Shown here piece after piece: positions 45,728 to 53,706 of a stretch of DNA of 56,963 nucleotides. The position numbers were made by a program, and so were the translations under genes. The notes under the pieces are model-generated. The model had not been told where the DNA came from, did no database searches, and was given only the letters and a program-made list of their open reading frames with translations. This DNA comes from a virus. The stretch spans positions 1 to 56,963 of the IMG/VR virus record IMGVR_UViG_3300024520_000086. One strand, 5' to 3'. Position 1 is the stretch's first letter; each line of letters starts with the position of its first letter.

Positions 45728-47772
45728 TAGTAGGCCACCCCACCATGTTTACGTATGGGGTAATGTCCATGACCACGACGCGGCGAATTCCTTAAGATAT
45801 CCTGTGGAGTCCCACCATAGGCAGAGCCCCAGCCTTTCTCATGACCATGTCCTTTTACTACTCTAGCTGCATGACTAGCAAGTAAGAGCGCACTATACCG
45901 ATCTCGACGCCTGACATCTAGCCCGTCAGGTTGATCTGCCAACTTCTGTAGACCAAACGTCTCGCTGCCCTTTTCGGTTACTGTTTGAATAATAGTGCAT
46001 AGCTCATTAGTTAATTCCATCATTTCACGATAATTACCTAACGTAACCGGGTCTCCATCACTATTATCCACCCCATAAAGTAAGTCATTGATATGTTCAG
46101 CAGCTACGACATGTTCTGGATTTGTTAGATCAAATTCTACCTCGTTGATCATTCTCTTGGCATGTTGATTTAATACAATATTATCATCTAGACGCCCCGG
46201 GAATAGAATATGCCCTGTGGTGATATCTCGTTTTAAAGCATGGTTCGCAGGCGCGGACCAAGTGTGGAAATTAATCATCTCGAGCATTCTTTGGGCATTA
46301 GGGATAGCTTTATGCTCCGTCTCAGGATCAATCGAGATAATTGGCACTTCACCTTTACTCGTGTCAATATGCTTTGAGTCAGCAAACATTTCCTGAATAG
46401 TAACACCGCCACCGCCAGTATCACAAGCAATACGCATGACGCCAGGGAATCTCCGTAGAGTCTCTCTAATCCTAACGATACTCTTGCCATACTCGGTCTT
46501 ATTCCAAGCATCGACATAGACTACCTGTGCCGTAGTGCCCACTAACTTCAGGACTACTAGACCAAAGTTGTCATTGTGTCGAGCAGGGTCAAGACCCATC
46601 ACATATTGGAATCCGGGCTCGCCATACAATTCATAATGAAATTCACGACTTACTTCGCCTAGACCCGGCATTCCGGGGGATGCTGCATCAATAATAGATC
46701 GCGGAAAGAAGCCATGAGTATCTTTACTAAATCTACATTCATATTCGTGTCCGAAAATGACTTCATCCATGATTGCTTTATGATTAGCAACGATATCCTC
46801 ATCTAGGAAGTCTGGTGGCATGGCATAGTATGGAAGCTGGAAGATAGCGTACTCTGAATACATTTTCTGCCATCTTGCCAACATGTCATCACTGACGTTG
46901 ATAGTCCCATCTCTACTCTGACGACGCAACCCTTCTTTGATTTTCTTAGCATCGCCACCAGATGAAGCAAAGATCTTATAGGCTTCGTATCGACGGAAGA
47001 AGTGCGAGAACTGATAAGTAGCCGTGCCAGACAAGACTAGCTGGTTGCCAGTCATTCGGCGCGCCTCTTCAATCATATTTATAATACCTGCATTCACACC
47101 CATGCCTCGCAATTTCTCTGTGAACTCGCGCAACATCACTGCCTCTGCAGGGTCTGCCTTCACTGACAGGAACGGACCAATCGCAGTATCGAACACATGA
47201 TCGTCAATTGACGCAACCTCATCACAGACCAACGTCGTGGCTCGCATACCTCTCACTTTGGTTCCGTCACCCACTGGAATGCCAGTAATCTGCGTATTGA
47301 CGCCTACCTTAAGATAAACTCGATCCGTGGCAAACTTAACACCGAAGTCATTACCAGGATGGTACTTCCGAATGGTTTCCTGGATGATGGGAGATTGCTT
47401 CACTAAGTCATCAATATATTGGAACGTAAACTTTGCCTGACGGAAGCCACCGGAAACCACCACGACCTTCGTACCAGGCACTAGCAAGCACTTTAATAAA
47501 CAATAAATTGCTAACATAAATGTTTTACCTGCTCCACGACAGGCTAACACCATGGGGAATTTTTTATGCCACATCATATGCAGCATAACACTTTGGAAGG
47601 GAAGTAATTGAAGTGGATTGCCGAACTGGTTCTTAAATATTAACTCTACTAACTTTGTTAGACAAACATTCGCTATTCTATTTACGATATAAGGATATTG
47701 CTTTTTATCGTGAACATACAGTGAGTCCTCAATGACTTTCGAATCAGTTATAATTTTGGCAGCAACGGTCAT
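45727..47772 (-). CDS. terL: Terminase large subunit (packaging ATPase-nuclease)
   Basis: 681 residues. The ATPase has Walker A ACRGAGKT (77-84), Walker B TTLVCDE (179-185) and a coupling motif SGTATY (248-253). The RNase H-like nuclease has Asp395 in MGLDPARHND and Asp451 in IACDTGGGG. A later acidic residue lies in RRRDRYSALLLA (about 636-647). The C-terminus is Gly/His/Arg rich. Role: pumps DNA into the prohead through the portal and cuts it. It lies directly upstream of the portal, as usual. All key residues are present. Confidence 0.95.
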   Translation of the reverse strand: MTVAAKIITDSKVIEDSLYVHDKKQYPYIVNRIANVCLTKLVELIFKNQFGNPLQLLPFQSVMLHMMWHKKFPMVLACRGAGKTFMLAIYCLLKCLLVPGTKVVVVSGGFRQAKFTFQYIDDLVKQSPIIQETIRKYHPGNDFGVKFATDRVYLKVGVNTQITGIPVGDGTKVRGMRATTLVCDEVASIDDHVFDTAIGPFLSVKADPAEAVMLREFTEKLRGMGVNAGIINMIEEARRMTGNQLVLSGTATYQFSHFFRRYEAYKIFASSGGDAKKIKEGLRRQSRDGTINVSDDMLARWQKMYSEYAIFQLPYYAMPPDFLDEDIVANHKAIMDEVIFGHEYECRFSKDTHGFFPRSIIDAASPGMPGLGEVSREFHYELYGEPGFQYVMGLDPARHNDNFGLVVLKLVGTTAQVVYVDAWNKTEYGKSIVRIRETLRRFPGVMRIACDTGGGGVTIQEMFADSKHIDTSKGEVPIISIDPETEHKAIPNAQRMLEMINFHTWSAPANHALKRDITTGHILFPGRLDDNIVLNQHAKRMINEVEFDLTNPEHVVAAEHINDLLYGVDNSDGDPVTLGNYREMMELTNELCTIIQTVTEKGSETFGLQKLADQPDGLDVRRRDRYSALLLASHAARVVKGHGHEKGWGSAYGGTPQDILRNSPRRGHGHYPIRKHGGVAY

Positions 47773-48092
47773 AGTATACAGTCATCATCCCTTTCATCTT
47801 CGTCGTCCTCATCAAATTGATGGAAGTAATTAGAACTCATGGGGTTGATGCTAAAGAAGGGGTGGAATTCCATTAGGTCTGCTAACTGTTCATGCATTCT
47901 GTACTTCTGGATCTCAAAATATGCTTGTCGCACGTGTCGCAGAGCCATTTCAGAATCAAAGGCATCTAGAGCAAATTCATCATACAGGTGACGCATTTGG
48001 GCACGCAGTTCTGATTCTTGGTCGCTGAGATCTTTAATCCTCGCGCGAAAGTTCTTCAGGCGCGACTTACTAATCGGTGGTTGGTTATTCAT
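47769..48092 (-). CDS. Hypothetical helical protein before terminase
   Basis: 107 residues, predicted mostly helical (RLKNFRARIKDLSDQESELR onward), with a strongly acidic end (DEDDEDERDDD). It overlaps the terminase start by four bases (ATGA) and the previous gene by eight. No family was recognised. The coupling suggests a packaging-related helper. Confidence 0.6.
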   Translation of the reverse strand: MNNQPPISKSRLKNFRARIKDLSDQESELRAQMRHLYDEFALDAFDSEMALRHVRQAYFEIQKYRMHEQLADLMEFHPFFSINPMSSNYFHQFDEDDEDERDDDCIL

Positions 48093-48429
48093 TTAATTCA
48101 TCCAATGTCTTTTGTGCCAAAGCTATACAGGTAGTGAGCGCCAATCTAGTATCTGCGTTAGTAGCATACTTCTCTGCGAACTCCTCATGACTACAGTCGC
48201 CCTCATAACCCATCGTAGGTGCGCGTAGATACTCTAGGGCGCCACGGGCTCTCCCTAACTTGTCTTCAAGCTCAGTCATACCTTTATGCATTTCTCGTCC
48301 AATATCTTGGTAATTATCGAACATTTCCTGAAACTCGGCGTCTTTCTCATCCATCATCTCTTTTAACCAAGGATAGCTACTATAGAGCATATCTAAAGTG
48401 GTGGCTCCTTCTCCAATACGTTGATTCAT
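48085..48429 (-). CDS. Hypothetical helical protein
   Basis: 114 residues, acidic and helical, with coiled-coil-like heptads around MHKGMTELEDKLGRARGALE. It has a fair ribosome binding site (GGAG nine bases before the ATG). It overlaps its neighbours by four and eight bases within the packaging operon. No function was recognised. Confidence 0.6.
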   Translation of the reverse strand: MNQRIGEGATTLDMLYSSYPWLKEMMDEKDAEFQEMFDNYQDIGREMHKGMTELEDKLGRARGALEYLRAPTMGYEGDCSHEEFAEKYATNADTRLALTTCIALAQKTLDELNE

Positions 48430-48572
48430 TTCTTATCTCTCCATTCAATTATATAACCGGCGCGATCCTCATACCAAGATTTAGGCGGGATCTCTTTGGT
48501 TGTCCTTGTCAGATCCGCTACTAGAACTGTATGATCAGAACCATCTAGCATATACCACATGCTATACCCCAT
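48426..48572 (-). CDS. Small hypothetical protein
   Basis: 48 residues from the ATG at 48572 (MGYSMWYMLDGSDHTVLVAD onward). A TTG start at 48626 would extend it by 18 residues but overlaps the preceding gene by 65 bases. The sequence looks like a small beta-hairpin protein (HTVLVADLTRTTKEIPPKSW). The start choice is uncertain because neither site has a good ribosome binding sequence. Confidence 0.45.
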   Translation of the reverse strand: MGYSMWYMLDGSDHTVLVADLTRTTKEIPPKSWYEDRAGYIIEWRDKK

Positions 48573-48786
48573 CAGCTCTTGTCGGGGGATCAGGCCATGC
48601 TCGTCCTGAATCTGACACTGGGTCAATCTCTCCAGCTACTTGAGCTTTTAATCTTGCTCCTAAGACAACTAAAAGATCTCTTGCTAATTCGGGAGAGCCT
48701 TGGGTGCGCATGCTCTCCGCAAGGATGATAGGTAGTAATTGTTCATCTGTTAAGCAGTGAAACCATTTTATCATATGTTCAGCCAT
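48562..48786 (-). CDS. Small paralogue of the preceding gene (copy 2)
   Basis: 74 residues from the ATG at 48786, with AAGGAGA just upstream. The core IKWFHCLTDEQLLPIILAES and SPELARDLLVVLGARLKAQ aligns with YEWFNSLGDKELMDVAFMEA and SPTQIRHLLAALGERLNSK in the gene immediately upstream. They are tandem duplicates. The C-terminus (RAWPDPPTRADGV) is unrelated. Function is unknown. Confidence 0.58.
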   Translation of the reverse strand: MAEHMIKWFHCLTDEQLLPIILAESMRTQGSPELARDLLVVLGARLKAQVAGEIDPVSDSGRAWPDPPTRADGV

Positions 48787-49048
48787 TCTCCTTCTCCTCT
48801 CTATCTCTAATTTCCTGTTGGAGCTTCCTGACCTCGTCAAGCGTTTCATCCATCTCTCTCATTATAGACGATGCTCGTGCCTGATCTGCCACCATTTTAC
48901 TATTCAATCTTTCTCCTAGAGCAGCTAGAAGATGTCTTATTTGTGTGGGGCTAGATATGGTTTCGCGCATTGCCTCCATAAAAGCAACATCCATCAACTC
49001 TTTATCACCTAGACTGTTAAACCATTCATAATCAAATTGCTTTATCAT
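48779..49048 (-). CDS. Small paralogue (copy 1) with coiled-coil tail
   Basis: 89 residues. The first 55 residues are shared with the next gene, around WFNSLGDKELMD and IRHLLAALGERL. Then comes a Glu/Lys-rich helical tail (REMDETLDEVRKLQQEIRDR). It overlaps the ERCC4-like gene end by 17 bases. No family was recognised. Confidence 0.58.
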   Translation of the reverse strand: MIKQFDYEWFNSLGDKELMDVAFMEAMRETISSPTQIRHLLAALGERLNSKMVADQARASSIMREMDETLDEVRKLQQEIRDREEKENG

Positions 49049-49575
49049 CCTTATCCTCTCTCATTAAACGTTTCCTTTCATACTCATAAGATTTGCAGAG
49101 AATCTTTTTAGCGATTCGCGGCGCATACTTCTGCCCCGCCCAAATAAAATGAATACCCTCACTTTGCGACAACGAAATCAGCCAGCTCTCTATAGCCGCA
49201 ATCGCTTGATATCTTCGTGGATAGCTTTTACTTACATGAGCCCAGTTTTTAACATCTAGAAACTCAGCATAGGTTTGTTGTATAATAATATACTTATATT
49301 TAAATGCGCGCATTTTCTCAACGCTGCGCAAGAACCTGTCTTTTTTTAAGATCAGATTAGTGAACAATTCCTTTCCATCTCTTTTTTTTTTCTACCACTA
49401 CAAGATTTGGTATCTCTTGTATAGTATAATCCCCAGCATCAACTTTTTCTCTTATATATGCCTTTACATCTTTATCTCCCTCTTCCGATTCTTGAAATAA
49501 AGCATGAGCTGTTTTTTCTCTCGTGTCCACAATTATCGTCGGTTTGACGGGGTATGGCGATTTTGCTCTCGTCAT
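49032..49575 (-). pseudogene. ERCC4-type nuclease, frame broken at an A10 run
   Basis: Two adjacent frames together make one ERCC4-domain protein of about 180 residues. The first frame starts at the ATG at 49575 (GGAGG seven bases upstream) and reads PTIIVDTREK (residues 12-21), VDAGDYTI and VVVEKK. It then runs into a 10-base A run at about 49382-49391 and stops soon after. The other frame continues RDGKELFTNLILKKDRFLRS, AFKYKYIIIQQTYAEF and RRYQAIAAIESWL, which is the rest of the fold. Removing one A restores EKKRDGKEL, close to the family's ERK-x(n)-D/E-L core. It could be a slippage-expressed gene, a recent mutation or a homopolymer error. Confidence 0.72.
49382..49391 (-). other. A10 homopolymer at the nuclease frame break
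   Basis: The plus strand shows ten consecutive T (A10 in the mRNA). It falls exactly at the codons for the catalytic Lys residues of the ERCC4-like nuclease. Frame 0 terminates about 30 bases later. The frame continuing the fold needs one base fewer or two more. Confidence 0.7.
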
Positions 49576-50401
49576 TAATATGCCTCCAGGTTTTTCCAGT
49601 ACGAATTTTACTAATATTACTATGATCAACATTAAATCTTGCAGCAATTTTATGATTATCTAGACCTTGTTGAATCATTGCTTTAATTTCTATCACTTTT
49701 GATTCTGTCAATTTTGAAAGATGCGTCCCTTCACCACGTTTGGCAAATGACATCCGTTGTTTTGTTAATGCACTCAATTTTTGTCTTGGCGGATTAGGCA
49801 ATGTTTGATATATAGATCGATCAATGTCTTGCCAGGTACGATTATGTTTAATATCCATGATTGAAGATTGACTAATTTGGTATTTAATAATCAAATCACT
49901 AACTGAAATTTGATGAATAAACAAGTCATTTAGTATGGCTAGGACATCAAGTCGTGCTAATTTAGTATTCAACTTACCTAATGCCGAACCCTGAGCACGA
50001 CGTAAGTTAAGGTTGTCTTCTGATAGTTCTAATTTTAAACCAAGCGTACTTCCAGCCACCCGACAAATATTATACCCTAACTTATGAAATCTATTATCAT
50101 TATCACTAGCAAATAAAAATACATCTAGATAATATTGTTCTCTCTGAAAAATCAAGGTCTTCCATTCCTTATCAGTCATCTCATCCAATCTAACAATGTA
50201 TTCAATCACCTCAAAAACAAAAGCATCAACTTCATATTTATCCCAAGCTCGTTGTAAATGAACCGAATGGTGACAATTTTTCTTTAACAATAATCGATGA
50301 TCATTCCAACGTTTAATAAATCCCGCTTTAGAGCCAGTGCTCCCTATGTAAAACTTATTATTCTTCAGGTTTAGAATCTGATAAACTCCTGTTTTCATCA
50401 T
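49472..50401 (-). CDS. GIY-YIG homing endonuclease (subfamily A)
   Basis: 309 residues from the ATG at 50401 (a second ATG follows at 50398), with AGGAGG just upstream. An N-terminal extension in frame would run into the terminase-like gene and is rejected. The catalytic domain has GVYQILNLKNNKFYIGS, KRWNDH and QREQYYLD. It is very similar to 20869-21615 through RLDEMTDKEWKTLIFQREQ. A helix-turn-helix near the end (HKIAARFNVDHSNISKIRTG) is followed by an unusual 33-residue tail that reads through the start of the ERCC4-like gene. It overlaps the preceding gene by 44 bases. Confidence 0.9.
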   Translation of the reverse strand: MMKTGVYQILNLKNNKFYIGSTGSKAGFIKRWNDHRLLLKKNCHHSVHLQRAWDKYEVDAFVFEVIEYIVRLDEMTDKEWKTLIFQREQYYLDVFLFASDNDNRFHKLGYNICRVAGSTLGLKLELSEDNLNLRRAQGSALGKLNTKLARLDVLAILNDLFIHQISVSDLIIKYQISQSSIMDIKHNRTWQDIDRSIYQTLPNPPRQKLSALTKQRMSFAKRGEGTHLSKLTESKVIEIKAMIQQGLDNHKIAARFNVDHSNISKIRTGKTWRHINDESKIAIPRQTDDNCGHERKNSSCFISRIGRGR

Positions 50402-51248
50402 CCCCCTCCTTCGGTGGCTCGTCAGATATATATTCTGAAAATGCTCCCAATAACCAATTATATACTCTGCCATCTGGGCCTTTGTCGCCACGCGCCATTC
50501 GACGAAACTCATCTTCAGTCAAACGATTGATCCGTTTGATATCCTCTACGATAGAATCGCGCTTTAGTTGGTCTGTTAATTCTTGTTGAAGGTCAAGGAA
50601 CGTGTTGCGCGTATCCTTGATCTTATCTAATCTTTGCTTACGAGTCAGCTTAAGGTCGTTTACTAACTCCATATATTCTTTGTGCCATTGCTCAACTTCT
50701 TTCTTATACATTTCACGATTACCCGCGAATCGGCGCTTTGCCTTATCCGCGTCCGAGTCAGAAAGACCACCCTCCATATCTGCCATCAGGTAAGACTCAG
50801 AAGTGTTCAGAAGTGATTGCGCGCGCAAATATTTTACATTAGAATAAGATGCACGAATCAGCATCTCATTTTCGGCGCGTGTCAATGCTTCCTCATCAGC
50901 ATCACCCCTTAAGTCTTCGTAATGAGCGACAAAAAGGGCGCGCTGATCATCATTCATCATAGTCATAAATTCTTTTGCTGTCAGAGAATCCGCCATGATG
51001 CTAGGAAGTGTAATCTTGGTAGAAGGTTGAGATGGTGGGACAATGCTGTATGCCGCAGGCTGGGTAGCGGATTCTCCTAGCACTTTAGCCTTGCGCTCCT
51101 TCCGGATCATCTCACCTATAGATCGCCAAGCGGTCTTTACACCTGGGCGCACCTTATCGGCGATCTGCTGGTGAGTGTAACCTTCTTTGTGCAGCTGACG
51201 AATGGTCCGTATTTCGTCAGGTGAATATCGTTTTCTAGAGAGTCCCAT
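50358..51248 (-). CDS. Terminase small subunit candidate
   Basis: 296 residues. Residues 8-50 form a helix-turn-helix (YSPDEIRTIRQLHKEGYTHQ, then QIADKVRPGVKTAWRSIGEM). From about residue 80 there is a helical core (LTAKEFMTMMNDDQRALFVA onward) and coiled-coil segments (EVEQWHKEYMELVNDLKLTR). The C-terminus is acidic. DNA binding plus oligomerising helices, and a position upstream of the large terminase, fit the DNA-recognition subunit of packaging. Several genes, including an inserted endonuclease, separate the two. It may instead be a regulator. Confidence 0.62.
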   Translation of the reverse strand: MGLSRKRYSPDEIRTIRQLHKEGYTHQQIADKVRPGVKTAWRSIGEMIRKERKAKVLGESATQPAAYSIVPPSQPSTKITLPSIMADSLTAKEFMTMMNDDQRALFVAHYEDLRGDADEEALTRAENEMLIRASYSNVKYLRAQSLLNTSESYLMADMEGGLSDSDADKAKRRFAGNREMYKKEVEQWHKEYMELVNDLKLTRKQRLDKIKDTRNTFLDLQQELTDQLKRDSIVEDIKRINRLTEDEFRRMARGDKGPDGRVYNWLLGAFSEYISDEPPKEGDDENRSLSDSKPEE

Positions 51249-51903
51249 CTATATCTACTCTTTGTATGGATCCATCATTAAATTTAATCATACAATACAT
51301 AGGTGAATCAATAGAGATCGGGCGCAATCTTAAATTGGTTTGGATGGGCGGGCAATCTACATTAATATCAATACTTACAATATCTGGAAACTTATCATAC
51401 GTATCATATCTATCTGAATATAGCACAGAATCGTGACCCTCTAGAACCGTTTTGAAATTAGCTTTAAAGTACGCATCAATCTCTAAAGGATTAGAAGTGC
51501 GCGCAGGCATATTGCCAACTTGAATACTAATCGGCTTCTTGCTTCCTAATGGATACATCTCTTCATAAGTCGGTTTTGTTTCAAAAGTGTTGCGAATAAA
51601 TTCCGATGCTTGATGAGGCGTAATCGCAAGTTTGTCGGCAAGTTGATAAAGGTTGATGTCCCCATCATTAAAACTCGTACTCCCCCTCATGGCTTCTCCA
51701 ACATCGAGCATGGGCGACTTTTCTTTTTCCATTACTTCAGGATGTCGAGGCCACCGCTCGTCGCACTCTCGGCAGAGAAAGTTGTTGTCCCCTTCGACAT
51801 CCCTGACTATGAAGCGATGCGCGCATTGTTGTTTTGCTCTCTCGCGCCCCGTAACCATCTTAGCTAGTTCTGAATCTAATTCATAATCCTTATTAGCCAC
51901 CAT
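51235..51903 (-). CDS. Zinc-ribbon-like hypothetical protein
   Basis: 222 residues. A possible zinc site is at residues 27-47: CAHRF, then FLCRECDERW, with an adjacent His (C-x-H ... C-x2-C). Residues 83-110 (YQLADKLAITPHQASEFIRN) look like a helix-turn-helix. The C-terminal 80 residues are beta-like. It overlaps the small-terminase gene by 14 bases and has a good ribosome binding site. Inferred to bind nucleic acid; possibly a regulator or packaging helper. Confidence 0.55.
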   Translation of the reverse strand: MVANKDYELDSELAKMVTGRERAKQQCAHRFIVRDVEGDNNFLCRECDERWPRHPEVMEKEKSPMLDVGEAMRGSTSFNDGDINLYQLADKLAITPHQASEFIRNTFETKPTYEEMYPLGSKKPISIQVGNMPARTSNPLEIDAYFKANFKTVLEGHDSVLYSDRYDTYDKFPDIVSIDINVDCPPIQTNLRLRPISIDSPMYCMIKFNDGSIQRVDIDGTL

Positions 51904-51905
51904 TA

Positions 51906-52247
51906 TTAATCTCCAAATCCTGTTCTTTCATAGGGATGATAATCATCATCGTCTGGTAGAGAGAAGACGTCAATAGTGAATGGTTCGCTTATAATTTCAG
52001 GTAGGAAATCACTTATGTCCCATTCATACTTCCCGATCAATTCATCAAGAGGGGCAGTCGATATTCCTTCTTGGGCTGTCTTCAAACAATCCCTTAATGC
52101 CTTGGCGAGTTCTAAAATAGATGGACTGGCAGCATTAACAGGGGGAGCATAAACTAAACCAAAAGGATTCTCGGGATCATAAGGTTTGTAGGGATTATTG
52201 CTATTAAACCAATCTTCCGGTTGCGGCAGTGCGTTATCAAGAGTCAT
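51906..52247 (-). CDS. Hypothetical acidic protein
   Basis: 113 residues from the ATG at 52247, chosen because GGAGG lies seven bases upstream; another ATG six bases earlier sits too close to that site. Pro/Asn-rich opening (DWFNSNNPYKPYDPENPFG), helical middle (ILELAKALRDCLKTAQEG), acidic end. No family was recognised. Confidence 0.6.
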   Translation of the reverse strand: MTLDNALPQPEDWFNSNNPYKPYDPENPFGLVYAPPVNAASPSILELAKALRDCLKTAQEGISTAPLDELIGKYEWDISDFLPEIISEPFTIDVFSLPDDDDYHPYERTGFGD

Positions 52248-52809
52248 CGACATCCCTCCCGTTCTCTTTCAAAAATTTCTTTGCTTCATCATACCAGGCG
52301 AAGCCGACGACCTCATCGGACATTACGCCTTCAATTAAATTTAGCGCCTCTTCAAATTCTTCCCCTAAACCATACCTTTTGTCTTTATCTGGTTCATCCT
52401 CTACAAATTGAGGGCAATACTCATCAATATCATCTAGAAGGTGATTAATGCTCTCTGGTGTGCAGTCATCCTTCATGAAGAAAATCTTACGAGCGCGGCG
52501 CAAAAGTTCTAAAGTCAAGAGATGGACCTCGTCCTTAACATAATGTGCGTGGCCAGGCTGGGCATCCCATAATGCGTCGGGAACTAACTCATCCGCTCTC
52601 CATATCACATTTTTGTGCCCTACATTTTGACATCCCTCTAATTTGGGCAAGTAAGCCGCGCCTTTACAATCTGGACACTTAGTCACGCCGTCAGTTACTT
52701 CAGTATAGCTATGACTATCTACATGAGACCAAATCTCAGACAATGACTCAAATGCCTTCCCACATGAGCACTTATACTCATCAGAAGGCGTGACATGATA
52801 ATGCTTCAT
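52237..52809 (-). CDS. C2H2-like zinc-finger phage protein
   Basis: 190 residues. Residues 12-36 resemble a C2H2 finger (YKCSCGKAFESLSEIWSHVDSH). A second Cys pair (CPDCKGAAY) with a downstream Cys/His lies at 44-64. The remaining 120 residues are helical and acidic (LLRRARKIFFMKDD, then EEFEEALNLIEG). It overlaps the sigma-like gene by four bases (ATGA) and has GGAG upstream. Inferred: a metal-stabilised DNA- or protein-binding factor co-expressed with the sigma-like protein. Confidence 0.58.
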   Translation of the reverse strand: MKHYHVTPSDEYKCSCGKAFESLSEIWSHVDSHSYTEVTDGVTKCPDCKGAAYLPKLEGCQNVGHKNVIWRADELVPDALWDAQPGHAHYVKDEVHLLTLELLRRARKIFFMKDDCTPESINHLLDDIDEYCPQFVEDEPDKDKRYGLGEEFEEALNLIEGVMSDEVVGFAWYDEAKKFLKENGRDVDDS

Positions 52810-53429
52810 TTTCCCTGCTCCTCTATAATCGCCCTAACCTGTCGTTGCACCAGCCGCCTGTAATGGGCGGGCACTGACTGCATCTCTCCATTAATCATAT
52901 TATCGTAGTAAGGCACTAAGGCGTCGTCTAGCTTAGTCCTTAAAGCGTCATCTAGATCCACAACACCAGTAGTCGACCCCACGCTCATCGACTCGTGTTG
53001 GGTAAAGTCCACGCTATCATCAGTATCTAGTTGCGCGTTGTACGAAAGTGGCGCGGCAATAGCGCGTTTGCGCGCCATCCTATCTCTGTAAGCCACGATA
53101 CGATCGCAACCTACCTCTTCGATCCGGCACGTTTTCGTTTCTTTAATATAATCTGGGCAACGTAAACAAGGTGGGTTATTGTCTAAATAAATTCCGCGAA
53201 ACTTATTGTAAAGAAAATTATCAACACACCTTGCGACAAAATGGAATAACGACTTTCCTTCCTTGTCGGGATCGTGTAACCTGAGGACTCTCCAGCACTC
53301 TAAGCGGATGTCCTGCGCCAAATCTTCAGCGTCAACCCCTGGAAAGGAGTATTTCGCTTTCTTCATCGATACGATAGTTTCGACCAGGTCTTCTACATCG
53401 GCATACTTAATGCCACTTCCGGCGATCAT
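52806..53429 (-). CDS. Sigma-region-2-like protein with Cys4 insertion (candidate late sigma factor)
   Basis: 207 residues. Residues 31-78 resemble sigma-70 region 2: GVDAEDLAQDIRLECWRVLR, then SLFHFVARCVDNFLYNKFR, the core-binding and promoter-melting helices. A Cys4 cluster follows (C88-x2-C91-x9-C101-x6-C108). Regions 3 and 4 are not evident, as in T4 gp55, which acts with only region 2. The C-terminal helix is basic (HYRRLVQRQVRAI). It may direct host polymerase to the TTAGTGTATWA motif found ahead of virion genes. A DNA-binding role without sigma function cannot be excluded. Confidence 0.62.
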   Translation of the reverse strand: MIAGSGIKYADVEDLVETIVSMKKAKYSFPGVDAEDLAQDIRLECWRVLRLHDPDKEGKSLFHFVARCVDNFLYNKFRGIYLDNNPPCLRCPDYIKETKTCRIEEVGCDRIVAYRDRMARKRAIAAPLSYNAQLDTDDSVDFTQHESMSVGSTTGVVDLDDALRTKLDDALVPYYDNMINGEMQSVPAHYRRLVQRQVRAIIEEQGK

Positions 53430-53701
53430 TCAGGGGACTTAGTGGAACCCAAGTCCCTGGAGTCTTGAGGAGTGTACTTTCGTTTCTTTTTAGAGTTCTT
53501 CTCCAGAGCTTCGGCAGCATCCTGTTTATTAGCATGTACCTTCGGGACAACTACCGGCTGTTCCACAGTCGGTGAGGGTTGTGCGAAACTTCTGTCGGTC
53601 TGTTTAGTGGTGGTGTTCAGCTTGCGAGCTGGTACGTCACCACTTTTAGAAATAGTAATTTTGTTTTCAGGCTTCATGCCTTCACCAAATGTAGTACCCA
53701 T
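53426..53701 (-). CDS. Small disordered Lys/Pro-rich protein
   Basis: 91 residues from the ATG at 53701 with GGAG eight bases upstream; a GTG nine bases earlier is less likely. The sequence is rich in Lys, Thr, Pro and Ser and seems disordered (VARKL-like basic patches, then SKKKRKYTPQDSRD). It overlaps the sigma-like gene by four bases. Possible co-regulator or DNA-associated protein. Confidence 0.5.
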   Translation of the reverse strand: MGTTFGEGMKPENKITISKSGDVPARKLNTTTKQTDRSFAQPSPTVEQPVVVPKVHANKQDAAEALEKNSKKKRKYTPQDSRDLGSTKSPE

Positions 53702-53706
53702 TATGT

